Assembly: GCA_900557475.1 (NCBI GenBank)
Contig: USTA01000006.1
Coordinates: 1 to 13,840, forward strand
DNA: 13,840 bases
Source of the DNA: an uncultured Clostridium sp.
Lineage (GTDB): Bacteria > Bacillota > Clostridia > TANB77 > CAG-508
Direction of reading: 5' to 3'
Position 1 is the first letter of the stretch. Every line of letters starts with the position of its first letter. Shown one piece after another: positions 6,217 to 13,840 of this stretch. Position numbers and translations under genes: made by a program. Below the pieces are notes generated by a model that was given only the letters and a program-made list of their open reading frames with translations, was not told where the DNA came from and searched no databases.

Positions 6217-7074
6217 ATGGTATATAAAGTTAAAATTGATACATTTGAACTAGCAGATATATTTGAATGTGGACAATGCTTTAGATGGAATAAAGAACAA
6301 GACTCTAGCTATACAGGCGTATTTGGAAATAATGTTATTAATGTAAAAAAAGAAAATGAAGAAGTTATTTTTGATGGAATATGTGAAAGAAATATTGAAA
6401 ATATTTGCATAGAATATTTTGACTTAAATAGAGATTATACAAAAATTAAGTGTGAACTTGCAAAAATAGATGAAAATTTAAGGAAAAGTATTGAATATGG
6501 AAAGGGAATACGAATTTTAAATCAAGATTTGTGGGAAACAATAATTTCATTTATTATTTCTGCAAATAACAATATACCGAGGATAAAGGGAATTATAGAA
6601 AGACTTTCAAAAGAATATGGAAGAAAAATTATGTTTAGAGGAAAAGAGTACTATACGTTTCCTACTAAAGAAGAGTTAAAAGATGTAAGTGTACAGGATT
6701 TTAGAAAATTAGGTTTAGGTTTTAGAGATATAAGATTATATGAAACAACACATATGATTCTAGATGGTATTGTTGATTTAAAAGAAATAGAAAAGATGCC
6801 AACAGTAGAAGCAAGAGATGAACTTCTTAAACTATCTGGAGTTGGACCAAAAGTTGCAGATTGCATATTACTGTTTTCATCATTAAAGAGATTTGATGTA
6901 TTCCCTATTGATGTATGGGTTAGAAGGGTTATGAATGAACTATATATAAAAAATGAAGATGAAACAAAAGTAAGTAAAAAAGAGATACAGAGATTAGCTG
7001 ATAATAAGTTTGGAAATCTGCAGGGATTAGCTCAGCAATATCTATTCTATTATAGAAGAGAGAATATATCATAA
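6217..7074 (+). CDS. ogg: OGG1-type 8-oxoguanine DNA glycosylase / AP lyase
   Basis: Excises 8-oxoguanine from DNA and can nick the resulting abasic site, starting base excision repair. The N-terminal OGG domain (about 1-105) has FECGQCFRW (16-24), the family's 'CGQxFRW' signature. The helix-hairpin-helix-GPD domain has LSGVGPKVADCILLF (206-220) with the catalytic lysine K212, and FPIDVWVRR (229-237) with the catalytic aspartate D232. The C-terminus keeps the 'GLAQQYLFYYRRE' pattern seen in clostridial homologues. At 285 residues it is the compact bacterial form of human OGG1. The start ATG is preceded by TGAGGT six bases upstream. It lies between the radical SAM gene and addB with short gaps, so it probably shares their transcript. 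Confidence 0.92.
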   Translation: MVYKVKIDTFELADIFECGQCFRWNKEQDSSYTGVFGNNVINVKKENEEVIFDGICERNIENICIEYFDLNRDYTKIKCELAKIDENLRKSIEYGKGIRILNQDLWETIISFIISANNNIPRIKGIIERLSKEYGRKIMFRGKEYYTFPTKEELKDVSVQDFRKLGLGFRDIRLYETTHMILDGIVDLKEIEKMPTVEARDELLKLSGVGPKVADCILLFSSLKRFDVFPIDVWVRRVMNELYIKNEDETKVSKKEIQRLADNKFGNLQGLAQQYLFYYRRENIS

Positions 7075-7086
7075 TTTTATAAAAGT

Positions 7087-7091
7087 AGGAG
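7087..7091 (+). promoter_or_regulatory. Ribosome binding site for the GTG start of addB
   Basis: AGGAG lies seven bases before the GTG at 7099. An ATG at 7097 overlaps that GTG but is read out of frame and is followed at once by TGA, so it cannot start a protein. Confidence 0.7.
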
Positions 7092-7098
7092 TTAAAAT

Positions 7099-10000
7099 GT
7101 GAATATTATATATGGAAGAAGCGGAAGCGGTAAAAGTGAATATATATATAATAAAATAAAAGAGGATATAGATATATGTGAAAAAACATATATTATTACT
7201 CCAGAGCAATTTTCATTTACAGCAGAACAAAAGCTTTTAGAAAAGATGGAAAATGGTGCAACAACAAAAGTAGAGGTTATATCATTTGAAAGAATGGCTT
7301 ATAGAGTAATAAAAGAGTTATTTGGAGAAAAAAAACAAAACTTATTAAAGTCCGGAAAGTCAATGATAATATCAGAATTATTGGATGAAAACCAAAAGAA
7401 ATTTAACTTTCTAGGTAAAAATCCAGAAAATACAGATTTGATATTAACACAAATAACAGAATTTAAGAAACATAATATAAGTGTAGAGATTTTAAAAAAG
7501 CAAATTGAAAATGTAACTGACAATTTATTAAAATTAAAACTGCAAGATATGCTATTAATATATGAAAATTATGAAGAAAAAATTGGACTAGATTACATAG
7601 ATGAAAATGATATTTTAACATTACTTGCAGAAAATCTTGTAAAAAGTAAGCTGTTTGATGGTGCAATATTTTATATAGATGAATTTGCTGGGTTTACTAA
7701 ACAGGAATATAAAGTAATAGAAGCTATTACAAAAATAGCAAAAAAATTATTTATTACAGTATGCACAGATGATCTTACAATTTTAAAAAAGCCGGAGTCA
7801 GATATTTTTTATGATAATAAGCAAACAATTCAAACTTTAAAAACAATAGAGGATATAGAGCAAGAAATATATTTAAGTGTACCATATAGATTTAAAAGTA
7901 AAGAACTTATTCATATGGAAAAAAATATATTTAGTTTGCCATATAGTTCATATGAAAATGAAGTAAATGATATAGAATTAACTATGTGTAAGAATTTATA
8001 TGAAGAGGCTGAATACATAGCAAGAAATATAGCAATGCTTATAAGGTCTGGTTACAGATATAGAGATATTGGTATAATCACGAAAAATTTAGATTCATAT
8101 TCAAGCCTAATAAAAGCTATCTTTAAAAAATATGAAATTCCTATATTTATTGATGAGAAAAAAGATATAACAGGTAATTCTTTTATAAAATATGTGCTTG
8201 CAGTATTAGAAATCTTTTCGAAAAATTGGTCATATGAAGCAGTCTTTAATTACTTAAAGGCTGGAATAGTTAAAATAGATAATTTATATGAATTAGAAAA
8301 TTATGCACTTAAATGGAATATACGAGGGAAAAAATGGTATGAAGAAAAATGGAATTTTGGAGAAAACAATGCTTTTATAGCGGAACAAGAAAAAATAGTA
8401 ACTCCTTTGTTAGAACTAAAGAAAAGTTTATCTGGAATAAAAACAGCAGAAAAAATTAGTCAAAACTTATATGAATTTATTATCAAAAATACAATAGATG
8501 CAGATATAGATGCAGAAATTTACAATATGGTAATAGACGTACTAGATGAAATAGCATATTTATTTAAAGATAAGAAAATGAGTTTTGATACATATGCAAA
8601 ACTGTTAAAGACAGGAATAGGAGCTAAGGAAATAGGACAAATTCCACAAACTCAAGATAAAGTAACGGTTGGGGATGTAAATAGATCAAAAACGCATAAA
8701 TTAAGAGCCATTTTTATAATAGGGTTAAATGATGGGCAATTTCCAGCAACTATGTCTAGTGAAGGTTTCTTTAGTGATAGAGATAGAGAAATATTAAAAG
8801 AAAAGGGAGCTTCTCTTGCAAAAGGAACAATAGAAAAGATGTACGAAGAGAACTTTAATATTTACAAGGCATTTTCAGCAGCAGAGGAAAAAATATATAT
8901 ATCATACCCTATGTCAGACATAGACGACAAGCCATTAAGAAAATCTACAATGATATCTAAAATTAAAAAGATTTTTCCAAAACTAAAAGAAGAAACATGT
9001 AAAGCTCAAGAAGAAATATTAACCAAAGAAGTTACGTTTGACAGTTTACTGGCTAAAATAAATGATATATCTGAAAATTGGTATGAGGTGTATGAATGGT
9101 ATAAAAAAGATGATAAATGGTCTTTAAAATTGGAAAAAGCTTTAGAAGGATTAGATTACACTAATGTACCAGAAAATATATCAAAAGAAAATCTACAAAG
9201 ATTATATGGAAATACACTGCATACTACTGTATCGAGACTAGAGCAATATAAAGCCTGTTCATTTTCATATTATTTAAAATATGGACTAAAATTATCTGAT
9301 AAAGAAAAAATGGACATAAAACCAGTTGATACAGGGTCTTTTATGCATGAAGTCATAGATGCATTTTTTAAGAATGTGGAAAACATAAAAGATATTCAAG
9401 AAGAAGACATAAAGAAAAATGTAGATAAAATTGTAGAAGAAAAAATGAATCTGCCTAAAAACTATATATTTAATGCAACCGCCAAATATAGGATATTAGT
9501 TCAAAGACTAAAAAAGGTAATATTTATGTCTTTAAAATATATTGTACAAAGCTTGAAAGATAGTGAGTTCAATGTTCTAGAAACAGAATTAGAATTTGGA
9601 GATAATAAATATCCACCAATAGAAATGAATTTAGATAATGGAAAAAGAGTTTCTATAACAGGAAAAATAGATAGAGTAGATATTGCAAAAACAAATGATG
9701 GGAAATATATTAGGATTATAGATTATAAATCTTCAGCTAAAGATATAGAACTAAATAAAGTAGTATCAGGGCTTCAATTGCAATTACTTACATATGTAGA
9801 TGCAATAACAAGTAGTAAGGAAGTTATGCCAGCAGGAGCTTTATATTTTACTCTTTTAGAACCTAAATTATTGGGGGAAAAAGAGTTATCCAAAGAAGAA
9901 ATAGAAGAAATCATTAAGAAAAATTATAAAATGAATGGACTAGTATTAGCAGATGTAAATGTAATAAAGATGATGGACAAAAATTTAGAAAATGGGAAGT

Positions 10001-10320
10001 CAGACATTATACCAGTTTCTTTAAATAATAGTGGAGAGATTAATTATAAAAGTTCAAAGACTGTGACAAGAGAAGAGTTTGAAGCACTTCAGAAGTATAC
10101 AGTAAAATTAATAAAAGATATTTCTAAAGAAATTTTAAATGGAAAGATGGAATTAAAACCATACTATATTACAAGTGAAAAAAAGACACCTTGCAGCTAT
10201 TGTGAATATAAATCAATTTGTAGATTCAATCCAAGGGAGGAAGGAAATAATTATTTATATATTGGAAATAAATCGAGACAGGATGTATTAGAGCAAATTT
10301 TAGAGGAGGAAGATAAATGA
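7099..10320 (+). CDS. addB: ATP-dependent helicase/deoxyribonuclease subunit B (AddB)
   Basis: AddB pairs with AddA to unwind and resect double-strand breaks up to a Chi site for RecA-dependent repair. The N-terminus has a Walker A motif GRSGSGKS (6-13). The middle is helicase-like but lacks a full set of UvrD motifs, as is normal for AddB. The C-terminal RecB-type nuclease domain shows GKIDRVD (855-861), IIDYKSS (873-879; D875, K877) and the QLLTY motif beginning at Q895. Four cysteines, C720 (in RLEQYKACSFSYYLKYGL), C1032, C1035 and C1041, match the iron-sulfur cluster that staples the nuclease domain. At 1073 residues it is slightly short for the family but complete. The start is GTG and the stop overlaps the pth start (ATGA). 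The usual partner gene addA does not follow. Confidence 0.93.
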   Translation: MNIIYGRSGSGKSEYIYNKIKEDIDICEKTYIITPEQFSFTAEQKLLEKMENGATTKVEVISFERMAYRVIKELFGEKKQNLLKSGKSMIISELLDENQKKFNFLGKNPENTDLILTQITEFKKHNISVEILKKQIENVTDNLLKLKLQDMLLIYENYEEKIGLDYIDENDILTLLAENLVKSKLFDGAIFYIDEFAGFTKQEYKVIEAITKIAKKLFITVCTDDLTILKKPESDIFYDNKQTIQTLKTIEDIEQEIYLSVPYRFKSKELIHMEKNIFSLPYSSYENEVNDIELTMCKNLYEEAEYIARNIAMLIRSGYRYRDIGIITKNLDSYSSLIKAIFKKYEIPIFIDEKKDITGNSFIKYVLAVLEIFSKNWSYEAVFNYLKAGIVKIDNLYELENYALKWNIRGKKWYEEKWNFGENNAFIAEQEKIVTPLLELKKSLSGIKTAEKISQNLYEFIIKNTIDADIDAEIYNMVIDVLDEIAYLFKDKKMSFDTYAKLLKTGIGAKEIGQIPQTQDKVTVGDVNRSKTHKLRAIFIIGLNDGQFPATMSSEGFFSDRDREILKEKGASLAKGTIEKMYEENFNIYKAFSAAEEKIYISYPMSDIDDKPLRKSTMISKIKKIFPKLKEETCKAQEEILTKEVTFDSLLAKINDISENWYEVYEWYKKDDKWSLKLEKALEGLDYTNVPENISKENLQRLYGNTLHTTVSRLEQYKACSFSYYLKYGLKLSDKEKMDIKPVDTGSFMHEVIDAFFKNVENIKDIQEEDIKKNVDKIVEEKMNLPKNYIFNATAKYRILVQRLKKVIFMSLKYIVQSLKDSEFNVLETELEFGDNKYPPIEMNLDNGKRVSITGKIDRVDIAKTNDGKYIRIIDYKSSAKDIELNKVVSGLQLQLLTYVDAITSSKEVMPAGALYFTLLEPKLLGEKELSKEEIEEIIKKNYKMNGLVLADVNVIKMMDKNLENGKSDIIPVSLNNSGEINYKSSKTVTREEFEALQKYTVKLIKDISKEILNGKMELKPYYITSEKKTPCSYCEYKSICRFNPREEGNNYLYIGNKSRQDVLEQILEEEDK

Positions 10321-10877
10321 TATTAATTGTAGGTCTTGGAAATCCGGAACCTGAGTATGAAAAAACAAGGCACAATATGGGTTTTGACGTAATAAACATA
10401 TTAGCGCAAAAATATAATATTAATGTAAATAAATCAGGATTTGATGGATTATATGGTATAGGAGAAATAGAAGGAAAAAAAGTAATATTATTAAAACCTC
10501 AAACTTATATGAACGAAAGTGGAAGGTCAATTATAAAAGCAAAAGAATTTTATAAAATTAATTTAGAAGATATTATTGTTATATATGATGATATTGATTT
10601 AGACGTAGCTACTGTTAAACTTAGAAAAAAAGGTGGAGCAGGAAGTCATAATGGAATGAAATCAGTGTTAGAGCATTTAAAAAGTGGAAACTTTGTTCAT
10701 ATTAGAGTAGGAACAGGAAAACCAGAGTTTAAAGAATTAATAATTCAATATGTAATTGGCAAACTAAATACTAAAGAATATGAAATGCTAAGCCCAGCTA
10801 TAAAAAAAGCGGCAGAATCAGTAAGCGAGATATTAAATAATGGAATAGACATTGCAATGAATAAGTTTAATTGTTAA
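10317..10877 (+). CDS. pth: Peptidyl-tRNA hydrolase
   Basis: Releases tRNA from peptidyl-tRNAs that drop off ribosomes, by cleaving the ester bond. The 186-residue protein opens with VGLGNPEPEYEKTRHNMGF, containing the catalytic histidine H19. It also has KPQTYMNESG (60-69, N66), VIYDDIDL (88-95, D91) and GGAGSHNGMKS (106-116, N112), matching the substrate-binding and catalytic residues of bacterial Pth. The ATG overlaps the addB stop in an ATGA junction, with GAGGAGGA just upstream inside addB, which implies translational coupling. In many Firmicutes pth precedes mfd; here an RNase E/G gene follows after 48 bases in which I see no clear promoter or terminator. Confidence 0.95.
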   Translation: MILIVGLGNPEPEYEKTRHNMGFDVINILAQKYNINVNKSGFDGLYGIGEIEGKKVILLKPQTYMNESGRSIIKAKEFYKINLEDIIVIYDDIDLDVATVKLRKKGGAGSHNGMKSVLEHLKSGNFVHIRVGTGKPEFKELIIQYVIGKLNTKEYEMLSPAIKKAAESVSEILNNGIDIAMNKFNC

Positions 10878-10925
10878 AAATTCTTTCATAACTATATATG
10901 CTTTTGAGCTAAGGGAGAAAGGAAT

Positions 10926-12095
10926 TTGAATTTTATGTATAATATTTTAATTGAGAAAAATGAAGAAGATACAAAAGTTGTGGTTGTACAAGATGGTAAA
11001 GTAGTAGAGGTGTATAATGAAAAATATGATGAAAAAAGGCTAGAAGGAAATATATATTTAGGAAAGGTAAAGGATATAATTCCGGGAATGCAAGCAGCAT
11101 TTATAGATATAGGTGAGAATAAAAATGCACTAATTCATATAAAGGATTTACTTGCTAAAGAAAGTACTACTACGGGGAATGTAAATTTAGATATTTCAAA
11201 TATAAATATAAAAGATATCCTTAAACCAGGAGATAATATTGTAGTTCAAGTGAAAAGAGATTGTAGCAATCAAAAGGGACCAAGAGTAACAAGAGATATA
11301 AAAATAAACGGGAATTTTGGAATTTTAATGCCAAATTCTAAATTTATTACAGTATCACAAAAAATAGAAAAAAGAGAAGAAGCGGAAAGACTAAAGAATA
11401 TTATTAAAGAAAATTTGAATCTAAATTATGGAATGATTATTAGAACAGCAGCAAATGGAAGAACAGAAAACGATATAGTAAAAGATATAAAATGCTTAGA
11501 AAGACGTTGGGAAAAAATTAAAAATACTGCAAATGATTGTATTAAAAGTAAAAATATTCCTAAAAAAATATTTGATAATAATGGCATTGTAGGGAAGATA
11601 GTAACAGATTTGGCAGAAAACAATTTAGAAAAAATATATACAAATGATTATACTTTACAGGCCGAATTTAAAGATATAAATAATAAAATTGTAATTGAAG
11701 AAAATATCTTAGATAAGTTTGATGCAAAAAGAATAATGGAGTTTAAGAAAAAATGCTGGTTAAAATGTGGAGGTTTTATAACAATTGATGTAGCAGAAGC
11801 ACTAACTGCAATTGACGTTAACTCTGGAAAGTTTGAAGGTAAAAAAGAAGTAGAAAACAATATTTTAAAGGTTAACTTAGAAGCAACAAAAGAAATTGCA
11901 TATCAGATAAGACTTAGAGATATTGGAGGAATTATAATTATAGATTATATTGATATGAAATCAGAAGAAGATAGAAATGCAGTAAAAAAATATATGATAG
12001 AATGTTTAAAAAATGATAGAACAAAAGTACAAGTTATGGATTTTACAAAGCTTGGATTACTTGAAATTACAAGAAAGCATATTTTAGGAAGATAA
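10926..12095 (+). CDS. rng: RNase E/G family ribonuclease lacking the zinc-link
   Basis: A single-strand-specific endoribonuclease of the RNase E/G family, acting in rRNA maturation and mRNA decay. An S1 RNA-binding domain lies at about 38-115 (GNIYLGKVKDIIPGMQAAFI...). The DNase I-like catalytic domain keeps AIDVNSGKF with D297 and N299, and IIIDYIDM with D340, the metal-binding residues. The protein ends at 389 with LLEITRKHILGR, just where relatives continue into the CPxC zinc-link that joins dimers into tetramers; no cysteine pair follows in any frame. The start is uncertain. TTG at 10926 has AGGGAG eight bases upstream. ATG at 10935 gives the more usual family N-terminus (MYNILIEKNE), but its Shine-Dalgarno is 11 bases away. 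It probably shares the pth transcript. Confidence 0.88.
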   Translation: MNFMYNILIEKNEEDTKVVVVQDGKVVEVYNEKYDEKRLEGNIYLGKVKDIIPGMQAAFIDIGENKNALIHIKDLLAKESTTTGNVNLDISNINIKDILKPGDNIVVQVKRDCSNQKGPRVTRDIKINGNFGILMPNSKFITVSQKIEKREEAERLKNIIKENLNLNYGMIIRTAANGRTENDIVKDIKCLERRWEKIKNTANDCIKSKNIPKKIFDNNGIVGKIVTDLAENNLEKIYTNDYTLQAEFKDINNKIVIEENILDKFDAKRIMEFKKKCWLKCGGFITIDVAEALTAIDVNSGKFEGKKEVENNILKVNLEATKEIAYQIRLRDIGGIIIIDYIDMKSEEDRNAVKKYMIECLKNDRTKVQVMDFTKLGLLEITRKHILGR

Positions 12096-12143
12096 ATATA
12101 TGAAATAATTTTAATTAAGAATTTCTAAGTAAAAAATAAATAA

Positions 12144-12182
12144 AAGCTCTACCTTTAAGAATTCGTCTTAAAGGTAGAGCTT
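12144..12182 (-). terminator. Strong terminator hairpin between convergent genes
   Basis: A perfect 16-base-pair stem (12144-12159 with 12167-12182) encloses a 7-base loop. Read on the minus strand it starts six bases after the acyl-CoA synthetase stop codon, and the stem's GAGC is followed by TTTTATTTATTTTTT, a classic intrinsic terminator. On the plus strand the same stem is followed mainly by A residues, so it would stop rng transcripts less efficiently, although the long stem may still protect their 3' end. Confidence 0.85.
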
Positions 12183-12188
12183 AAAAAA

Positions 12189-13840
12189 TTATTTGGTATT
12201 ATTAATTTTTTTGATTTCCTCTGAACGTTTAATCTTTTGAGTAGTTGTTTTTATTAATGGGTCGGTAGATATAATTATTCTTCTAATATATTTATATGCG
12301 GGTAACTTTTTATTTACACTATTTTTTATATCATTCCAAATTAAATCACAGTATGTTTTTGAATCAGAATTAGGATAAACTTTTTTTAATTCTTCTTCAT
12401 CATAAATAACTTTTGCACATAAAGTAACATCTGTATTTCTATCTAGTTTAGAATCATCTAATGAACCAAAAGCAATGCTTTCAGTAACATATGGAAGAGA
12501 ATTTATCAAAATTTCTATTTCTTCAGGAAATATCTTTTTTCCATTTTTTAAAACAATCATATCTTTTTTTCTACCAGTTATAAATACAAAACCGTCTTTA
12601 TCAATATACCCCAAATCACCTGTATAAAAATAACCATTCCTTAATACTTCTGCTGTTTTTTCCTTATCTTCATAATACCCTAGCATAACAGCAGGGGTCT
12701 TTACAATTAATTCTCCAATTCCGTTTTGGTCAGGATTATCTATTTTAATTTCTATTCCAGGTAGAGGAAAGCCAACCGATCCAATTTTTTTATTAAAACT
12801 GTTTTCACCAGCAATAACAGGAGAAGTTTCAGTTAACCCATAACCTTGATGAACATCAAATCCAAAATCATTATATCCTTTAATTGTGTTTTTATCCATA
12901 GGTGCTCCACCAGCAATTATTATACGTAAATTACCACCTAAACTATTTATTATTGACTTAAAAACTTTCCTTTTTACTTCTATATTGGCATGTCTAAATA
13001 AAAAACGCATAGTATTTACAAGTAATGTTTTTTTCTGATTTTTTATAGTTTTTAATATTTTCTTATACATTATTTCAAGCATTAGAGGAACACAAACAAA
13101 ACCAGTAACATGGTATTCTACTAAATTTTGTTGAATATATTTTAAACCATCACAAATTGCTATGGTAATGCCACATGATGTACCAAATAGGAAGGTACAA
13201 GTACTTTCAAAAGTATGATGTAGAGGCAGAAAAGATAAAAATTTATCTTTTGTAGTTATTTCTATCATTTGACTTAGTGAATATATATCCATACAAATAG
13301 CATATTGTGTTAACATAACTGCTTTGGAAATGCTAGTAGTTCCAGATGTAAAAAGAATTATACTCATAGCTTTATTATCAATTTTTATATTATCATATAT
13401 CTCATGATTACTATGGTCTTTTAATAAATCAGAATATAAAAGAATTTCATGATCTTTTATAGAAGAATCAGGAATATCCATACAAATTTTAAATTTACAA
13501 GCGGAAACAAAATTAATATATTTTTGACTAAAAATTATACAATCTGCTCCACTTCTTGACAATAAATCTTTAATTTCATTTCCAGGTAGTGATTTATCAA
13601 GAGGTACAACTATTAAACCAGCAGTAGTAATTGCTAAATAACTAACACACCATTCGTAGCGGTTATCTGAAATTAGTGCAACTCTTTTTACCCCTAAATT
13701 TAGAAGTGAACAGGCTAAGTTTTCAATATCATTAGCAAATTTACTATATGTAATTTTTACATATTCTGTATCTGAGGGTTTATTTTTATATTCAAATGCG
13801 ATTAAATCTTTATATTCAGATTTATATAAATTTACTAAAT
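12189..13840 (-). CDS. Long-chain acyl-CoA synthetase-like AMP-binding enzyme, 5' end outside window
   Basis: An ANL-superfamily adenylate-forming enzyme. Such enzymes activate a fatty acid with ATP and load it onto coenzyme A. The frame stays open to base 13840 with no ATG in its first 90 visible codons, so the start is beyond the right edge; about 549 residues are visible. The extra N-terminal part reads ...YVKITYSKFANDI..., GVKRVALISDNRYEW and GLIVVPLD, typical of FadD/FACS proteins. Motifs: phosphate loop TSGTTSISKAV (about 13320-13355), YGLTETSPV (about 12822-12848), GYFYTGDLGYIDKDGF followed by TGRKKDMIVLKNGKKI, and the C-terminal QKIKR lysine motif (about 12223-12237). The phosphate loop lacks the usual TTGxPKG glycines, a variant I associate with clostridial homologues. 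Chain-length preference cannot be read from the sequence. It has its own terminator. Confidence 0.87.
   Translation of the reverse strand, partial: LVNLYKSEYKDLIAFEYKNKPSDTEYVKITYSKFANDIENLACSLLNLGVKRVALISDNRYEWCVSYLAITTAGLIVVPLDKSLPGNEIKDLLSRSGADCIIFSQKYINFVSACKFKICMDIPDSSIKDHEILLYSDLLKDHSNHEIYDNIKIDNKAMSIILFTSGTTSISKAVMLTQYAICMDIYSLSQMIEITTKDKFLSFLPLHHTFESTCTFLFGTSCGITIAICDGLKYIQQNLVEYHVTGFVCVPLMLEIMYKKILKTIKNQKKTLLVNTMRFLFRHANIEVKRKVFKSIINSLGGNLRIIIAGGAPMDKNTIKGYNDFGFDVHQGYGLTETSPVIAGENSFNKKIGSVGFPLPGIEIKIDNPDQNGIGELIVKTPAVMLGYYEDKEKTAEVLRNGYFYTGDLGYIDKDGFVFITGRKKDMIVLKNGKKIFPEEIEILINSLPYVTESIAFGSLDDSKLDRNTDVTLCAKVIYDEEELKKVYPNSDSKTYCDLIWNDIKNSVNKKLPAYKYIRRIIISTDPLIKTTTQKIKRSEEIKKINNTK

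Noticed and set aside
7097..7102. ATG as an alternative start of addB
   Set aside because: It is out of frame and followed immediately by TGA; the overlapping GTG is in frame with the conserved N-terminus.
10878..10925. Separate promoter for the RNase E/G gene
   Set aside because: The gap is A+T-rich, but I could not find hexamers with acceptable match and spacing; read-through from pth is simpler.
12060..12143. Frameshift explaining the short RNase E/G C-terminus
   Set aside because: No frame after the stop encodes a CPxC-like continuation; the region is non-coding and runs into the terminator.
12144..12182. Long inverted repeat as a mobile-element end or attachment site
   Set aside because: Its place six bases after a stop codon, its 7-base loop and the T-rich tail on the minus strand explain it fully as a terminator.
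13560..13562. TTG start for the minus-strand acyl-CoA synthetase-like gene
   Set aside because: The frame continues upstream without a stop to the window edge and encodes recognisable N-terminal sequence of the family, so the gene is cut by the window and does not start here.

Overview
The window is strongly A+T-rich and carries compact, closely spaced genes with AGA/ATA-rich codon use, good Shine-Dalgarno sites, several TTG/GTG starts and clostridial gene neighbours (an rnc plus ELP3-like radical SAM pair, an OGG1-type glycosylase, AddB, a short RNase G). This points to a chromosomal segment of a low-GC Firmicute of the class Clostridia, possibly an uncultured gut lineage. That placement is inference from composition and gene content. 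I see no rRNA, tRNA, CRISPR array, insertion sequence, prophage gene or riboswitch.

Layout. A left block on the plus strand holds the 3' part of a polytopic membrane protein (1-1347), overlapping an RluD-type pseudouridine synthase (1340-2248) and followed closely by an RsuA/RluB-type pseudouridine synthase (2263-2991). Three short units then have their own promoters. A YgjP/SprT-like zinc metallopeptidase (3103-3795) sits behind a TTGACA-N17-TAAAAT promoter that carries a LexA-like box at the predicted transcription start, and it ends in an intrinsic terminator. dut (3905-4366) has a second TTGACA-N17-TAAAAT promoter, and rnc (4437-5102) has TTGAAA-N17-TATAAT. A right-hand plus-strand series follows: ELP3-like radical SAM protein (5167-6204), OGG1-type DNA glycosylase (6217-7074), addB (7099-10320), pth (10317-10877) and an RNase E/G family protein (10926-12095). 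Convergent to it on the minus strand is a long-chain acyl-CoA synthetase-like gene (12189 to beyond the right edge), with a strong terminator hairpin between the two.

How the genes fit together. Most are housekeeping: rRNA modification (RluD, RluB), RNA processing and tRNA recycling (RNase III, RNase G, Pth, probably the radical SAM protein on tRNA). A notable share is genome maintenance: dUTPase keeps uracil out of DNA, OGG removes 8-oxoguanine, AddB belongs to the double-strand-break resection enzyme, and the YgjP-like peptidase has a LexA-like operator and distant kinship to DNA-protein-crosslink proteases.

No clearly new multi-gene system is visible. The observations most worth following are the LexA-like box on the YgjP-family protease, the RNase G-like protein that ends before the family's zinc-link cysteines, addB without an adjacent addA, and the membrane protein with a long charged coiled-coil-like insertion.
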